A stretch of 64,000 nt of DNA from Hedera helix (GCA_947179155.2 OX359270.1:17953556-18017555); one strand, 5' to 3'; positions 32,567 to 45,613 are shown, counted from the stretch's first letter. A program made the numbers and translations. The notes: generated by a model not told the origin, from the sequence alone.

Positions 32567-34470
32567 ATAGTGATACGTCGTACAAAGGGCATGGTTGCGT
32601 TTTGATACAACATGGCAAGGTAATAACATACGCATCACGATAGTTAAGGGATTATGAAAAGGGATATCCTATGCATGATTTGGAATTGGCAGTCGTAGTT
32701 TTCGCCTTAAAAATACGGAGGCACTATTTATATAGAGAGAAATGCGAGATATGCATAGACCACAAAAGTCTAAAGTATATATTTACTTAAAAAGAATTGA
32801 ATATGAGGTAAAGAAGATGGTAAAAATTAATCAAAGACTGTGATTATGAGATTCTATACCATCCCGAGAAGGCCAATGTAGTCGCTGACACCTTAAGTAG
32901 GAAGGGTTAGGAAAAGTTAGGAATGTTGACAGCTCAAGAGAAGCTAATAAAAGAAATAGAGAAAATAGAAATAGAAATGAAGTATCTGAAGGAGTCAGAA
33001 GAAAAACTATTTATGATAGAAACTCGTCCAACTTTATTGGACTGAGTAAGGGAAGCCCAGGATTAAGATAAAGAATGCAACCGTATAAGGAAGCGGATGT
33101 CTGAAGGGGAAGATACTAAGTTCAGGCTAGATAATGATGGAGTACTGAGAATTGAAGGTAGAGTATGGGTACCGATAGTGTCTGAACTAAAAGAAGAAAT
33201 TCTTAAGGAGGCACACAGTTCGAAGTATTCGATACATCCAGGCGATAGGAAGATGTACCAAGATCCTCGTCAATAATTTTGGTGGCCCAATATGAAAAGG
33301 GAACTTGTAGAGTGTGTCAGTAGGTGCCTAACTTGCTAGAGAGTTAAGGCACAACATCAAAGGCTAAGTGGATTGTTGCAGCCATTGGAAATTCTAGATT
33401 GGAAGTGGGAGCACATAACAATGGATTCTGTTGTAGGCCTCCCAACGACTCAAAAAGGATATGACGTGATATGGGTGATTGTGGATCGACTTACGATGTC
33501 AACACACTTTTTGCCGATCAAGATCAGATTTAACTTGGATAAGTTAGCCAAACTATATGTCAAGGAAATAGTCTCAAGGCATGGAGTCTTGATATCGAAC
33601 ATGTCGGATCAAGATCCGTGATTCACATTAAATTTTTAAAAAAGTTTTTAAGAGCATATGGGAACGCAGTTGAGGTTGAGTACAGCTTACCACCCTCAAA
33701 TTGACAAATAAAGTGAGAGAACAATTTAGATGCTAGAAGAAATGTTAAGGGTATGTTTTATGGAATTGAAGGTTAATTGGGATGATCATTTGCCATTAGT
33801 CGAGTTCGCCTATAACAATAGTTATCCATATAGTATAGGAATGCCACCTTACGAGGCTTTATATGGAAGAAAATGTAGAACCCCGCTGTGTTGGGATGAG
33901 GTAGGAGAACATAAATTATTGGGGCCAAAATTTATTCAACATACAACGAAAATTGTTATTGTGATAAGATCAAGGCTAGTTACAGCACAAGACATACAGA
34001 AAAAGTATGACAATTTACATCAACAGAGACGGAATTTTGACGTAAGGTCGTATGTGTTTTTGAAGGTATCTCCCTAGAAAGGGAAGATAAGATTTGGTAA
34101 GAAAGGAAAGCTGAGTCTAAGATTTATAGGACCTTTTGAAGTGTTAAAAAAGATAAGAGAAGTAGCTTACGAAATAGTTTTATCTCCAGAATTGAAGCAC
34201 ACTTATAATGTTTTCCACGTGTCAGTTTTGTGGCCTTATAAACAAGACTATAATCATGTAATAGAATATGAACCAATCCAATTTGAAAAGGATTTGACCT
34301 AAGAAGAAGTTCCAGTTCAGATAATTGACAAGAAAGAACAAATTTTAAGAAATTATATTATACCTTTTGTAAAGGTAGTTTAGAGGAACCACAATGCTGA
34401 GGAAGCTACGTGGGAACTCGAGGAATAGATGCAAAAAATTTATACCCATCTCTTTTAGTAACCTTGTATT
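32567..34470 (+). pseudogene. Ty3/gypsy pol of element D, part 2: RNase H, integrase, chromodomain
   Basis: Coding resumes after the ATAGT duplication. RNase H shows DTSYKGHGCVLIQHGK, YPMHDLELAVVVFALK and an IDHKSLKY stretch, then ANVVADTLSRKG. Integrase follows with a zinc-binding HHCC region (EAHSSKYSIHPG near 33207; CVSRCLTC near 33313), a DDE core (MDSVVGLP at about 33421, SDQDP at about 33605) and AYNNSYPYSIGMPPYEALYGRKCRTPLCWDE, split here by stops. The end (about 34303-34458) is a chromodomain with a NHNAEEATWELEE stretch and HLF terminus, typical of Tekay/Del chromoviruses. About a dozen stops, one frame disturbance near 33640 and no open frame longer than 115 codons show it is dead. 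Confidence 0.9.
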
Positions 34471-34494
34471 TGTGATTCCGGGGACGGAATCCTT

Positions 34495-34508
34495 ATAGGG
34501 GGGGAGAA
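34495..34508 (+). other. Polypurine tract of element D
   Basis: ATAGGGGGGGAGAA precedes the LTR start at 34509, at the usual distance after the chromodomain stop. Confidence 0.75.
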
Positions 34509-37500
34509 TATAATGACCAATAATTTTGTGTAATAATTTTTTTTATTTGAATTTACTTTGTGTAAGATTATGTTTATGTAAATATATATGTATATTAAAA
34601 GGAAATCCAACATGTGCTTAATCAAAAATGTTACATGATGATTGCGAGTAATGCGTTAAGTAATACGAGGCCTAATGAATTGATTTAATTAATTTATCAG
34701 GGAATAAAAGGTAGAACCATGTGATTTAATTTATTTAACCAATTACATGGGTTAGGATCTAAATTAAGTTATTTAAATTAATAACTTGAATATGAAACTT
34801 TAAAGGCTAAGTTAATGTGATAACTAATTAAACACTAAGTTTAATTAATATAGTAATTACTCTATTGTACCAAAATTATTATTTGTCAATTTGTGTTATG
34901 AATAATGAATCAATTAAATTAAGTGACCAAGTATGAGTGTACTCTTAAATCAAGCCCATGTGTATAGTGAGTCAAGCCCAACCCTATCGCTTCACTTGTA
35001 AACCAATGTTTTAATTAACTAAACCCAAACCTTAACCCAATTGAGAGGAAGATTTAGTAGCCTAAATATTGAATTAAATTAAGCACAAGAGTGTTCAGCT
35101 ATGACATTCAAATTAGGACAACACAGCAACCTTGAACACGTGAATGATCATTTCTCTTCAGTCACCTTTTGAAACACCCATGGGTGCATCTGTGCATGGC
35201 AATTTGGCTGCCTAAGAAGCCAGTTTCAACAAGCTCAAGGTCTAAAACAACAGCCTTTTTTAGGGCAGAAGAATGGTGATAATTAAGGATGTGTAGAGGT
35301 CAATTAGGAGTCATGATAGCTTGCAATAGCTGATAAAAGGAGAAGAGTGCTCAGTTGTGTTTATTAATCAACCTATTCCTCATAGCCTTTGTTTTATTAT
35401 CTTTCTAAGTGTAAGTGTAATAGTTGAGAGAGTTCTCTTGAGAAAAAGAAGGAGAGCTCACAGCAATCCAAAGGAGAAGAAACAAAAAACCAACAGCTTG
35501 CTTTCTAATTCAATACAAACTTAAGTTTAAAAGTGATCCTATCTTATCACTCCTAGTCCTTTGTGTTAATTTATGTTCATCATTGTTATGCTTCTTGTTG
35601 TGGGAGGTCGTTTGTGAATTTGAGGGTCATGAAGGACCCGGTGATATAAGAATGGTGCTATGGCTAGAGTTTTTGATATGTGTTTATATGTATGAATTGC
35701 TGGAAGAATAATGCATACATGCTGAGTATTTGACAAAAGTTCTCAAAGAAATATACTTAAAGAGTTTTACTACTTGAAAGGTTATCTTCAAACCAAGGAA
35801 AGTTCCTAATGTGTTTTAAGCATCATGTTTGAATCTATGAAGGATATGCATGTGATATTGTTAGTATAGGTATTAAGGATGATTCATGTAAAGAAGGTGT
35901 GTGTTTACATATGTGCTTATGTGATTAACTAGGAGTGAATGGATGTATGATAGGTGTTTGATGGAAGATCTTACTGAAGCAAGTTTCAATATTTTAACAT
36001 TCAAATGCATGTTTTCCAAAACCACAAGGAGTCACATGTGTATAACTTAGGAAATGCATGAATCATAAGTGTTTGTCTTGAAATGAAACATGACTTTGTA
36101 AAAGAACCAAAGTTAGTTCAATATGGTCTTGAATATGGTTTCATAAACTGAAGGTGTTTATGAGTATGAATTGAAGAATGTTGTGAAAATTTATCTTTGT
36201 TAAAGGGAGATTCATTGTAAAAATGAATCAATGGTTATTTTCTTGCATATGAATCAATGCGCATAAATGATTGAATAATGGTCACGCACTATGTGTTTAA
36301 GATAGTCAAATTATATGAGTAGACGATAAATGCTATATGTTATGTGGGTTATAACCGATATAGGTATGATTGATTGTAAGGTTATGTGCCAAGTGTAAAT
36401 CGAACTTGTATATTAAATCTAGGACGTATCAAAGTTTAACGATCAAATTGACTTCTATGACCTAAACAAATTAGTGGCCGACATTGTAACTATGTAGGCA
36501 ATAGACGTACCGAAGTATTAACGTTAAGCGTAAACAGTGATCGAGACATGTTTTCTTTACCTATGCACAATCTATTACTCCATGCAAATATTTGATTTCA
36601 AGTATCCCTATTTGAACTCGTTATTCAATGTTCGAATATCTGTCATGACATGATCGCACTTACTTATATTTCAAACGTCAGTCAATTATTGAACTGACCT
36701 TAAGTTGTAAAGTCCTTATGCATAAATTTTTGTGAAACATAAGTCTAAGCTATTGTTCGGCTAGATCAATAATGCCATGATAATTTGAATTCTATAATTC
36801 TTAAAGCTAAACTGAACCATGTTGTACTGGTGCGGTATCTGTTAAAGCTGAAATGAATAACCCTCATAGTAGGGGCTTAAAATTTTGAATTTGGATATAA
36901 TTCTTATATGGCGTGGTTGCGCCACTAGATGTTTTATATTGTGCACAATGTATTCGTATGATGGGTTGATCCCCCAAAGTACATATCTTTGGTTATTATC
37001 ATTTGTTATATCAATTTTTAATAGTCCTAACGATATCGATCTTATGACCATTGGTTATTGTCATTCTTTATATAAAAGTCAATAGTCTTAACAAATTTCA
37101 AGGTCACTTGACCATCAGCATGCAATTTCTTCATTTTTAAAATCTAAAGTAAGTGCCTATGCATTCATTTATCCTCAATTGAGGTTCAATTGTTGAAGCT
37201 ATCAGAAATGTTATTGTTATTCATGACTGTAATACTATAAACTATTTTACATACATGTTGAGTCATTTGTTGCTCACACTTGCCTATAATAAACCTTTCA
37301 GTTAAGCCCGAGTCTGCAGAAGGTTCCAAAAAGGACAAGGGTAAAGGAAAAGTCAAAGCATAGCATTATCATTGTTCCATTTAAGTTTAATTATGTTAAT
37401 TCAGACTTTTTATTATGATGTCACGTTTTGTAATAAAGGTTAGTTAACCAAGGATATTATGTTTCCATAAGATGAATAATATATTTAACATTGTATTTAA

Positions 37501-37589
37501 TGATTAAATGGGTAGATAGTTATGTGTTGGATGTTGTACCGTGAGCACCGAACGCGGGGTGTTGAGAACCCGAATTTGGGGACGTCACA
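34509..37589 (+). repeat. 3' LTR of Tekay-like element D (3.08 kb)
   Basis: Begins TATAATGACC (TG degraded to TA, compared with TGTAATGACC at 54142) and ends CGAATTTGGGGACGTCACA. It shares its end with the solo LTR at 54142-58259 (AATTTGGGGGCGTCACA). Near its end, at about 37304-37365, a TTTCAG splice-acceptor-like site is followed by a short Lys-rich frame also kept in the solo LTR. It directly abuts the next repeat at 37590; the expected target duplication (TTATT) cannot be tested because the 5' side is outside the window. Confidence 0.85.
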
Positions 37590-38076
37590 TTATTCATCTC
37601 ATGAATTAAAATAATTCCATATATATATATTGATATCATTTAATGGGTAATTTAAAGTTGCATGAAATCTAATTTCTAGTTTAAAATAAACTCTTTATTT
37701 TCATTATAAAATCTTCCACAATAAACATTTTATTTATAGCTTTGAAAAATATCAAGAACTGTTTTCACAGCTAGGCGTTATTTTTGTTTTATAAAACCAC
37801 ACCTCGTCGCAGTCTGGTCGACGAACAGTGTCAATGTTTCAGCGCCTGACGCATTTTTTATACCATAAAACAGTGCCCCGACGCTATACATCAGTACTAT
37901 TCAGGCAAATCGCGAATTTGCAATTTCAGTCCACTTTTTTTTTTAATCCAAAACTCGATTTTTGCTTCTTATTTTCAAAATCAATGATTTTACACAATAT
38001 ATAATGCCCAATAAATTATTCTAAACACATACCCATACATATATAGAATCTAAACAATTAATAATTCGCATAAAGT
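37590..38076 (-). mobile_element. Leader fragment of Copia-type unit F1 (minus)
   Basis: About 490 bp matching 39890-40374 in order and composition (for example ATATCATTTAATGG, TTTAAAATAAAC.CTTTATTTT, and AACAATTAATAATTCGCATAAA-type ends). It contains a short GC-rich island at 37790-37915 with GTGCCCCGACGC-like words. It is cut at 37590 by the LTR of D. Non-coding. Confidence 0.6.
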
Positions 38077-38092
38077 TTGGCTCTAATGCCAC
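38077..38092 (-). other. Degenerate primer binding site of unit F1
   Basis: The minus strand reads GTGGCATTAGAGCCAAA directly after the LTR end at 38093, a mutated tRNA-Met-type primer site. The matching sites are at 40375-40391 and 44420-44434. Confidence 0.6.
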
Positions 38093-39410
38093 CGCTGGTT
38101 TGCAAAAAACCATAGATATAAAATCAAATTGCATGATTAAGCGAAAGCATGGTAAAATCAGATTTTAAAATTTACAAACCATTACCAAGATCGACCTTTA
38201 TGCGCAATTATTAATTTAACAAGAAGAAGTTAGAGATTCATACCCTTACAGACACTATTCTTCAACTGGTACTACTTCACTTCCAATTCTTCGCGTTCTT
38301 CTCCAAATCTAGCGATTGTATTCCTTAGATTAAGATTAGCTACCCATTTTGATTCTAGTATATCAAGGTGGTAACAAACCCTAATTCTCTCTCTCTCTTC
38401 TAACTCCTTAAATGTAGAAAATTGTATATAAGAAATCTTAATCAATAATAAGACTCCTTTTATTTATAGATTTATCCAACCATCCTAAACTCTTTAGGAA
38501 TATAATTTTAATTTAACTCTGAAACTAATTGGGAACTATATTAATTTAATATAATAATTACAATTTCTAAATTATTTAGGAACTTAATTATTTATTATGA
38601 GAGTACTCTTATTAATTAATTCCTAAACCATTTTGGAACTTAATAATAATAATAATAATAATAATAAGACTCCTCTTATTAATTTATAATTAATATTTCA
38701 AAAATACAAAATTATAAAAATTAAGCTCTTTAATTTATTCTATCATCATAGTATAAATTAAATATACTTACTTTATTATTACGATAATGTCATTTAACTT
38801 CTTAAATAAATATTTTTCTTTTGCGGTGTGACCCTTTAGGTTTTTCATATTAAATCGACTGTAGAATACATTAATTGGAACTATTCTACTCTTATTTATA
38901 TAAACAAATTAAACTATTTAATTTATTTAAATAAATAACATTTATTCCACAATAAGAGTAAGCCCCCTCAGCGATCAACAACTTTCTAGATAATATAGAT
39001 TTCAACATTTGATCTCAAAAGAACCTATTTCGTGAATAGTTATTGTACAATTCAATCATTATACCATACAATGTCCCAATCAAATATAAGATATGGAATT
39101 ACTGTCAAATCTTATTTTATTTAATCATATGTATTTTGATTATCAAATGCAAAACTCTAAATAATGCAAATTATAAACTCCTTTCTAATTTTATTCTGTC
39201 TTGACCAAGGACTACTGAATTTTCATTTATCGAATCACATATGATATTTTCTCATTTTACTATAAATGATAGATTTTTTGTTGATCATTCACTTATCTCC
39301 ATCTACAACTTATTATACCCAAGTATACCCTTTAATAGACCGTAAAAGTCTTAAGGAATATGTCAAAAGTATAACTCATCATACACAAAATACTATAATG
39401 AATCATGTGA
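38093..39410 (-). repeat. Copia-type LTR F1 (minus); right boundary approximate
   Basis: On the minus strand the LTR ends ..TTTTTTGCAAACCAGCG at 38093 before the primer site. It contains GGGGGCTTACTCTTATTGTGGAATAA and AACCTAAAGGGTCACACC-type stretches, split over several words, also found at 43460-43640 (plus strand) and 62390-62520 (same orientation). A (TAA)n run lies at 38641-38667. Homology with the H LTR stops near 39404, where a (TA)n run follows. Confidence 0.6.
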
Positions 39411-39420
39411 ATCATGTTTG

Positions 39421-39468
<48 letters not shown>

Positions 39469-40391
39469 GCATGCACATATATAATACTATATTCTACTTA
39501 GATTAATTATGGACTTTTATTTTAGTTTGGTTCGCTAGAGCCATTAAGTGAACCAAAAGGTCAAACCTAGGGTGCAAGAACAAATACATACAAATGTAAC
39601 TATTACATTTATAACCCGGGCTTTATTACAAATAGGTCTTCTAGCATTCCTTGTTCTTCGGCTCCAATTCTTCAAATAATTCTATCTAATCCTATTACAA
39701 TCTATTTTCATAAAACAGAAACATTGATCAGCAATCAAGGAAAAGTACATAAGATGGAGATAGAAATTATATAAGAAAATTTTGAAAGACGAGGTACGCA
39801 TACCCCATTTATAAAAATTTATTCATTCATGCATCCATTTAAAATAAATCTAATCTCATTAGTCAATAATCCATAATCAATCCATTTGTAATATCATACA
39901 TATTATCATATATATCGATATCATTTAATGGACAATTTAGGTTGCATGAAATCCAATTTCATGTTTAAAATAAACACTTTATTTTAATTATAAAATCATC
40001 CAAAATTAACATTTTATTTTATAGCCTTGAAAAACTACATTAAAAAAAATCAAAAATAGATTCTGATGTCTGGCGCCCTGACGTTGTTTTGTAGTACAAA
40101 ACAAGCTCCCTTACACTGGACAACGCCCCGTCGCTTGACTAAAAACCAAAGTTCTATAGACAAGTGCCACGACGTTGGAATGCAATACAATTCCAGCGCC
40201 CTGACACTCTATAGCATAATCAGTTTCTGCTTTCACGATTTTTGCACAAAACACGATTTTTGTAATTTATTTTTAAAACTTATGGTTTTATACAATAAAT
40301 AATGTCCAATAAATTATTCTAAGCACATATTTATACATATACAGAATCAAAATAATTAATAATTCGCATAAATTTTGGCTCTTGATGCCAC
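39411..40391 (-). mobile_element. Short interior of unit F, between two same-orientation LTRs
   Basis: About 0.95 kb with a primer site at its right (40375-40391) and no coding region. It holds a (TA)n run at 39424-39464, a small palindrome AAATGTAACTATTACATTT at 39592, and a GC-rich island at 40062-40212 (GGCGCCCTGACG, CGCCCCGTCGC, CCAGCGCCCTGAC). The same order of landmarks occurs in plus orientation at 44420-45540. Two LTRs around a 1-kb non-coding interior suggest a non-autonomous element. Confidence 0.5.
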
Positions 40392-41165
40392 TTTTGGTTT
40401 TACAAAAAATCATAGACATACAATCAAATTACATAATAAAGCGGAAGCGTGACAAAGTTAGATTTTAAAATATTTACAAACCATAAATTAGGATCGATCT
40501 TTATGCGCAATTATTAATTAAGCAAGTAGGAGTTAGAAACTTATACCCTTGTAGATTATATTCTTCAACAAGTACGAGTTCACCTCCAATTTTGTCAAGT
40601 TCCTCGTGAAATCCTCTTATTAAATTCTTCATAACAATGTTAGCTATCCAAGTGTGTAGCCTCTAGAGGTGATCCACCAAGAAAAATATATATTTAAGAA
40701 GTAATTGATTCTACTTATCTTAGGTGGTGGCAAACACTAATTTTCTCTCTCTTTTAATTCCTTAGATGTAAATAATTATGTAAATAACCCCAAATCATAA
40801 CAAGACTTCTCGTATTTATAGATTTGTCCAACCATTCTAAACTCTATAAGAATAGGGTTTTAATTTAACTCCTAATCTAATTAGGAACTAAATTAATTTA
40901 ATATAATAATTATAATTTCTAAACTCTTTAGGAACTTAATTATTTATTATAAGAGTACTCCTTATTAATTAATTCCTAAACCATTTAGGAACTAAATAAT
41001 AATATAAGACCCTCTTATTAATTTATAATTAGTATTTCCAAAATACTAAATTATAAATATTAGGTTATTTGATTTATTCTATCACTATAGTATAAATTAA
41101 ATATACTTAATTTATTATTATGATTATGCCACTTGCTTCTTAAATAAATATTTCTCTTGTACTGT
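40392..41165 (-). repeat. Copia-type LTR F2 (minus), truncated
   Basis: Matches F1 from its end at 40392 up to about 41165 (CTTCTTAAATAAATATTTCTCTTGTAC); beyond this the sequence is different. It contains the CACCTCTAGAGGCT-type block near 40660, shared with 44140 and 52150 on the opposite strand. Confidence 0.6.
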
Positions 41166-41589
41166 AATTTCCTAAATATTTCAAATATGATCTGACAAGA
41201 TCTAATTAAAGATTTTCAACTCAAAACTTAAAGAATGATTGCTCAAGTAAACATTGAGCTATCTGAAAGACAAAATACGGCTCGAAACTATGATCGTATA
41301 CAACTAAGAGGTTAAAAATCTTTAACTTAATTTGTGTTATGTGAATAGTAAAGCTTGAATTGAGCTTTTAAATATGATATGTGAATTATCTATATGTAGT
41401 ATTTTGTGTTTTAGTTCGAGTAGTTAACCTTAATACTTATTAAAAATCATAAGTCAATTTAGGGCAAAAACCTAAATTAGAAAAGAAAAGAAAAAAAAAA
41501 GTTAAACCCTAACCTTAGGGGCTAAACCTTAGAAAATAACTTAGGCCCTCGAGCAAAACATATAGGTCAAATTGACATTCAGTCTCAAG

Positions 41590-42230
41590 ATTCATTATTC
41601 CCACGCTTTGAAAACACGTAATATTCAATAAAAAAAATTCTCAAAAAACGTGAAAAACACTATTCACGAGAAAACGTTTTTCATTTATATGATTGTTTCT
41701 TTCATCTATATGACTTTTTACATTTCACAACATAGTGTTAATATGAGGTTTAGATGTTAGGGAACCAATAAAAAAATTTAGAGAAAAAGACGAAAATAAC
41801 ACGATTTACGAGAACATGTTTATCGTCTTTTTGACTGTTTTTTTTGACATTTTAACTTTTTACATTTCACAAAATAGTATTTATACGGGGAATAGATACC
41901 AGGGAGCCACTGATATTTTTTCAAAAATAAAGCGTAAAACGTTCTTCAAACGAAAAAGCTATCCATTTTTTAACGTTCCGTCGAAGGATATAGTGTTTGT
42001 ATGCAACACTTATGCATAATAATCAATAAAAGATTTTCTTGAAAACCGTGTTGGGAAGAAGACGAAAAAGAAAAAAGAAGAAAAATATTATTTTTTACTT
42101 TTTGGTCGTTTAACCATTTTCTAAGAAATGGTCTCCAAAAAATACTATTTATCAAAAAACGTGCCAAGTATTTTGGACTTTTCACTTCACAGAATAGTGT
42201 TTATATGAAACAAAACTCAGTAATGTTGGA
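41590..42230. repeat. Degenerate repeats with TTTCACA(A/G)(A/C)ATAGT core
   Basis: The block ATTTCACAACATAGTGTTAATATG at about 41724 returns at about 41862 (ATTTCACAAAATAGTATTTATACG) and at about 42182 (ACTTCACAGAATAGTGTTTATATG). The first two are followed by AGATGTTAGGGAACC- or AGATACCAGGGAGCC-like words. Spacing is about 140 and 320 bp. Confidence 0.6.
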
Positions 42231-42545
42231 CTTTTAATCAATAATGGTCAATTAAACCGAAAGACTTAAGAATGAACTAAGTTAAAGATAATTAGTTGAA
42301 ATCAAACTAGGTTATACATAACTAAGTTAATGTAACCAAACTAGGAAAAATTAGCACGATTACACTAATTGGAAAAAAGCTAGCACGATTTGTTTGGAAT
42401 TAAATTCAAGTGAAAATGAATCAACCAATCAAAAGAATGGTGATGCAATGATAATGCAAGCCCTAAAAGAATATTCCAAGAATATGCTACGGTGCAAAGT
42501 GTAATAAGCTGGGGTAAAAATGCGATTAATGAAACTTGGTTTTTC

Positions 42546-42553
42546 TATAAATA
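42546..42553 (+). promoter_or_regulatory. Possible TATA box
   Basis: TATAAATA followed about 30 bp later by CATTTTTCTCATCATT, a plausible plant initiation region. The setting resembles the TATA box at 54983 in a known LTR. No gene follows, so it is probably an LTR promoter. Confidence 0.45.
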
Positions 42554-42745
42554 GGAAGCTAATCTCTTCATTTTTCTCATCATTTTCAAGAGCAAATTCA
42601 AGAGCAGAAATCCCCTCTATATATATTCTACATAGTTATAATTCAAGAAAATTGCAAAGAAATAGTTAAAGCTTACAATAACAAAAGGTACGATACTTAG
42701 TTGTTATAATGTTCGATGTTTTCTTTCATCTTTAGTTTTAAAAAG

Positions 42746-43303
42746 CTCAAAAACGCGAGTTGTAGCCATATACGATTGTCATTCTCCGTGTTCTTCACGT
42801 GTTCTTGAGCATTTCTTCATTTTGTAGTAGTTATAATGTCAAATTTTATTTCATAATTTAAAACTCAAGAACGTACATCATAGCCATGTACGATTGTTGT
42901 TCTCCATGTTCTTCGTGTGTTCTTGAGTAATAATTATAAATTGTTATAGTCAAGTAAACAAGCCGTTATAATGACCAAATTTTTGTCAAATATAAAGTGT
43001 CATAATCACATATGTAAGCAGTTATAATGCTCAAATTATTTCAAGTATGAAATTCAAAAACTCAAGAACATAAGTCATTACCATGTACGATTTTTTGTAT
43101 TTTTGTGTTCTTCATGTGTTCTTGAGCAAAAGTCATAATTTTCTACATAAGTAGGTTTATATTTTATAATTTAGTGTTATAAAGTTATGAAACATGATGG
43201 CCTAGCAAAATCATGCCTTTGGCACCATGTTTTAGCTAGCTAAACCAAGAACAATGAAACTTAGTTTTTCGTGTTCTTCGATTCGTTTTTCGTGCTCTTG
43301 AGT
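42746..43303. repeat. Four diverged repeats with CTCAAGAAC...GTTCTTGAG arms
   Basis: Units at about 42746-42809, 42864-42927, 43061-43126 and 43243-43303 each contain a TAG/TTACCAT.TACGATT centre, a GTGTTCTTC word and a closing GTTCTTGAG. Units 2 and 3 have perfect 9-bp inverted arms about 46 bp apart. Confidence 0.75.
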
Positions 43304-43404
43304 AAAAGTCATAAATCGTACATAAATAGGTTTATGATTTTGTTATTTTTATGTTATGAAGTGTTATTGAGTCTTATAACATGATATCTTAAGTAATTAA
43401 ACTG

Positions 43405-44418
43405 AAAGGTTCTTTTACGATCAAATGTTAAAATCTATATTATCTGGAATGTCGATTAATCGCTAAGGGGGCTTACCCTTATTGTGGAATAATTATTTAT
43501 TCTGAATTAAAGAGTTAATTTGTAATAAATGAGTTAGAATTGTTCTAATTTATTTATTATACAACCGGTTTAATATGGAGAACCTAAAGAGTCATACCAC
43601 AAAAGAGTAATATTTATTTTGAAGTGGATGACATAATTGTACTAATAAATTAAGCATATTTAATTTATGTTATGGTGATAGAATAAATTAAATAGCTTAA
43701 TATTTATAGTTTAGTATTTTAAAAATACTAATTATAAATTAATAAGAGGAGTCCTATTTAGTTCCTAAATGGTTTAGGAATTGTAATTATAATAATTAAT
43801 TAAATTATTAAATAGTTTAGTAATTAATTAATAAGAGTGCTCTCATTATTACATAAATAAGTTCATAAATAGTTTAGGAATTGTAATTAATTAATTTAGT
43901 TGATAATTGAATTGAGAATTAAATTAAAACTCTAATCCTAAATAATTTAGGAATGTTGACTATATCTATAAATAAGAGGAGTCTTATCATAGATTAATGT
44001 TACACACTCTTTCACAAGAGAGAGAGTACTTCATAATTGTCTACATCTAATGAGTTAGAAAGAGAGAATTAGGGCTAGCCACAAATGGTTTGGAGAAACC
44101 GAAATTCACTTCTTTAATTCATAAATCTCTTGGTGGCTCACCTCTAGAGGCTTCACACTTAGGGAGCTAACATTAATCCGTGAAATATAATCAATGAATT
44201 TGAAGAAGACGTGAAGGATTAAAAGGAGTTGAACTTGTACCCATGGAAGCTTGGTTCTACAAAGATATAAATCTTTTATACTTCCTCAATTAATAATAGT
44301 TGCATAAGAAAAATCCGGGTTATTGGTTTGTAGAAAAATTTTAAAATCTGATTTTTCTTGCTTCTGTTGTGCTTATATAATTTGATTATATGTATGCCAT
44401 ATTTTTTGCAAACCAACA
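43405..44418 (+). repeat. Copia-type LTR G (plus), 5'-truncated
   Basis: In plus orientation it matches F1/F2 in reverse, starting near AAAGGTTCTTTTACGATCAA at 43405 and ending TTTTGCAAACCAACA at 44418, directly before a primer site. The last 400 bp match 52004-52430, the 3' copy after the decayed Copia genes. Confidence 0.7.
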
Positions 44419-44419
44419 A

Positions 44420-44434
44420 TGGCATGAAGAGCCA
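44420..44434 (+). other. Degenerate primer binding site of unit G
   Basis: TGGCATGAAGAGCCA just after the LTR end resembles TGGTATCAGAGCC, the tRNA-Met type, with changes. Confidence 0.6.
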
Positions 44435-44587
44435 AACTTATGTGACTTATTAATTGTTTTAATTTTATATATGTATGAGTATATGTTTTGAACAATTTAT
44501 TAGGCATAATTTGTTGTATAGAATCATGGGTATTGAAAATCAATTACAAAAATCGTGTTTTGAAAAGAATTTTTTTAAAAAAAAATC

Positions 44588-44810
44588 ATCGCGCTGCTAT
44601 AGTACCAGGAAAGCGCGCATGTCGTAATGACTGCCCATTGCGCTCATTGCGCGGGGTGAACATTGCGCACGGGCACAAGCGCACATCGCGCGGACGTTGG
44701 TGCTGAGCGCGGGCCTGGCGCGCAAGGCGCAGGGGGTAGATCATGTCGCGCATGGCGCGGGGTCTGTACTGGGCGCTCACGGCGCTGACTGGCGCGATGG
44801 CAATTTCGTA
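44588..44810. other. GC-rich island with repeated ATTGCGC words
   Basis: About 220 bp very rich in GCGC within AT-rich DNA. Words such as CATTGCGCTCATTGCGCGG (44635), ACATTGCGCACGG and ACATCGCGCGGACG repeat. Homologous positions in F carry different GC-rich sequence. Short frames on both strands here are composition effects. Confidence 0.7.
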
Positions 44811-45587
44811 AATTTATGTAACTTTCGAATTTTAATTATTTTTTGTATTTTACGCAGATTTTTAAATTAAAAAAAATAAATAGTTTATTTTGGGTGATTT
44901 TAAAAAATACAAAATATATTAAAATAAATAGTTTATTTTTTACATGATTTTATAATTAAAATAAAAGGTTTATTTTAAATATGAATTGAATTTCGTGCAA
45001 TTATAAATTGCCCATTAAATGATACTGATATACATATGGAATGATTCATTTAATTCATGAGATGAATATTATTTATTAATATATATGTTGATATATATGA
45101 TAATAAATGGGATTGAGTGTGAACTATTGACCAATATGATTGGATTTATTTTATGTGGATACATTGAATGAATGGGTTTTAATAAATGGGGTATGTGTAC
45201 CTCGTCTTTTTATTAATTTTTCTGATGTAAAATTCTATCTCTCTCCTATGTACTTCCCTTTGACTGCTGATCAAGGTTTCTATTTTATGAAAATAATATG
45301 TAATAAGATTAGTTAGAATTATTTTAAAGAATTAGAGTCGAAGAGCAAGGAACACATAAAGACCCGATTGTAACGGAGCCCGGGTTAAATGTAACAGTTA
45401 CATTTATGTATTTATTCTTGCACCCTAGGTTTGACCATTTGGTTTATTTGGTGGCTCGAAATAACCAAACTAGAATAAAAGTTCGTAATCAATCCAAGTA
45501 AAATATAGTATTCTATATGTGCATGCTAATTATATATATTATATGTTATCCAAACATGTTTCGCATGTTAAATATTATGACGTGTAT

Positions 45588-45613
45588 TATATATATATAT
45601 ATATATATTTATA

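Larger units (their letters stand above)
41166..43404 (+). repeat. Unclassified 2.2-kb repeat-rich block between inverted F LTRs
   Basis: No coding region. It contains two sets of degenerate tandem repeats (41590-42230 and 42746-43303) and a good TATA box at 42546. After the TATA box comes an untranslated-leader-like stretch ending in AAAAGGTACGA near 42683, like a splice donor. It may be an LTR of another family in plus orientation; I cannot define its ends. Confidence 0.45.

Noticed and set aside
36842..37085. Frames of 66-69 codons in the D LTR
   Set aside because: LTR interior, no counterpart in solo LTR W.
44488..44780. Short frames of 64-72 codons over the GCGC-rich island of unit G
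   Set aside because: Composition effect, no domain and no counterpart at the equivalent island in F.
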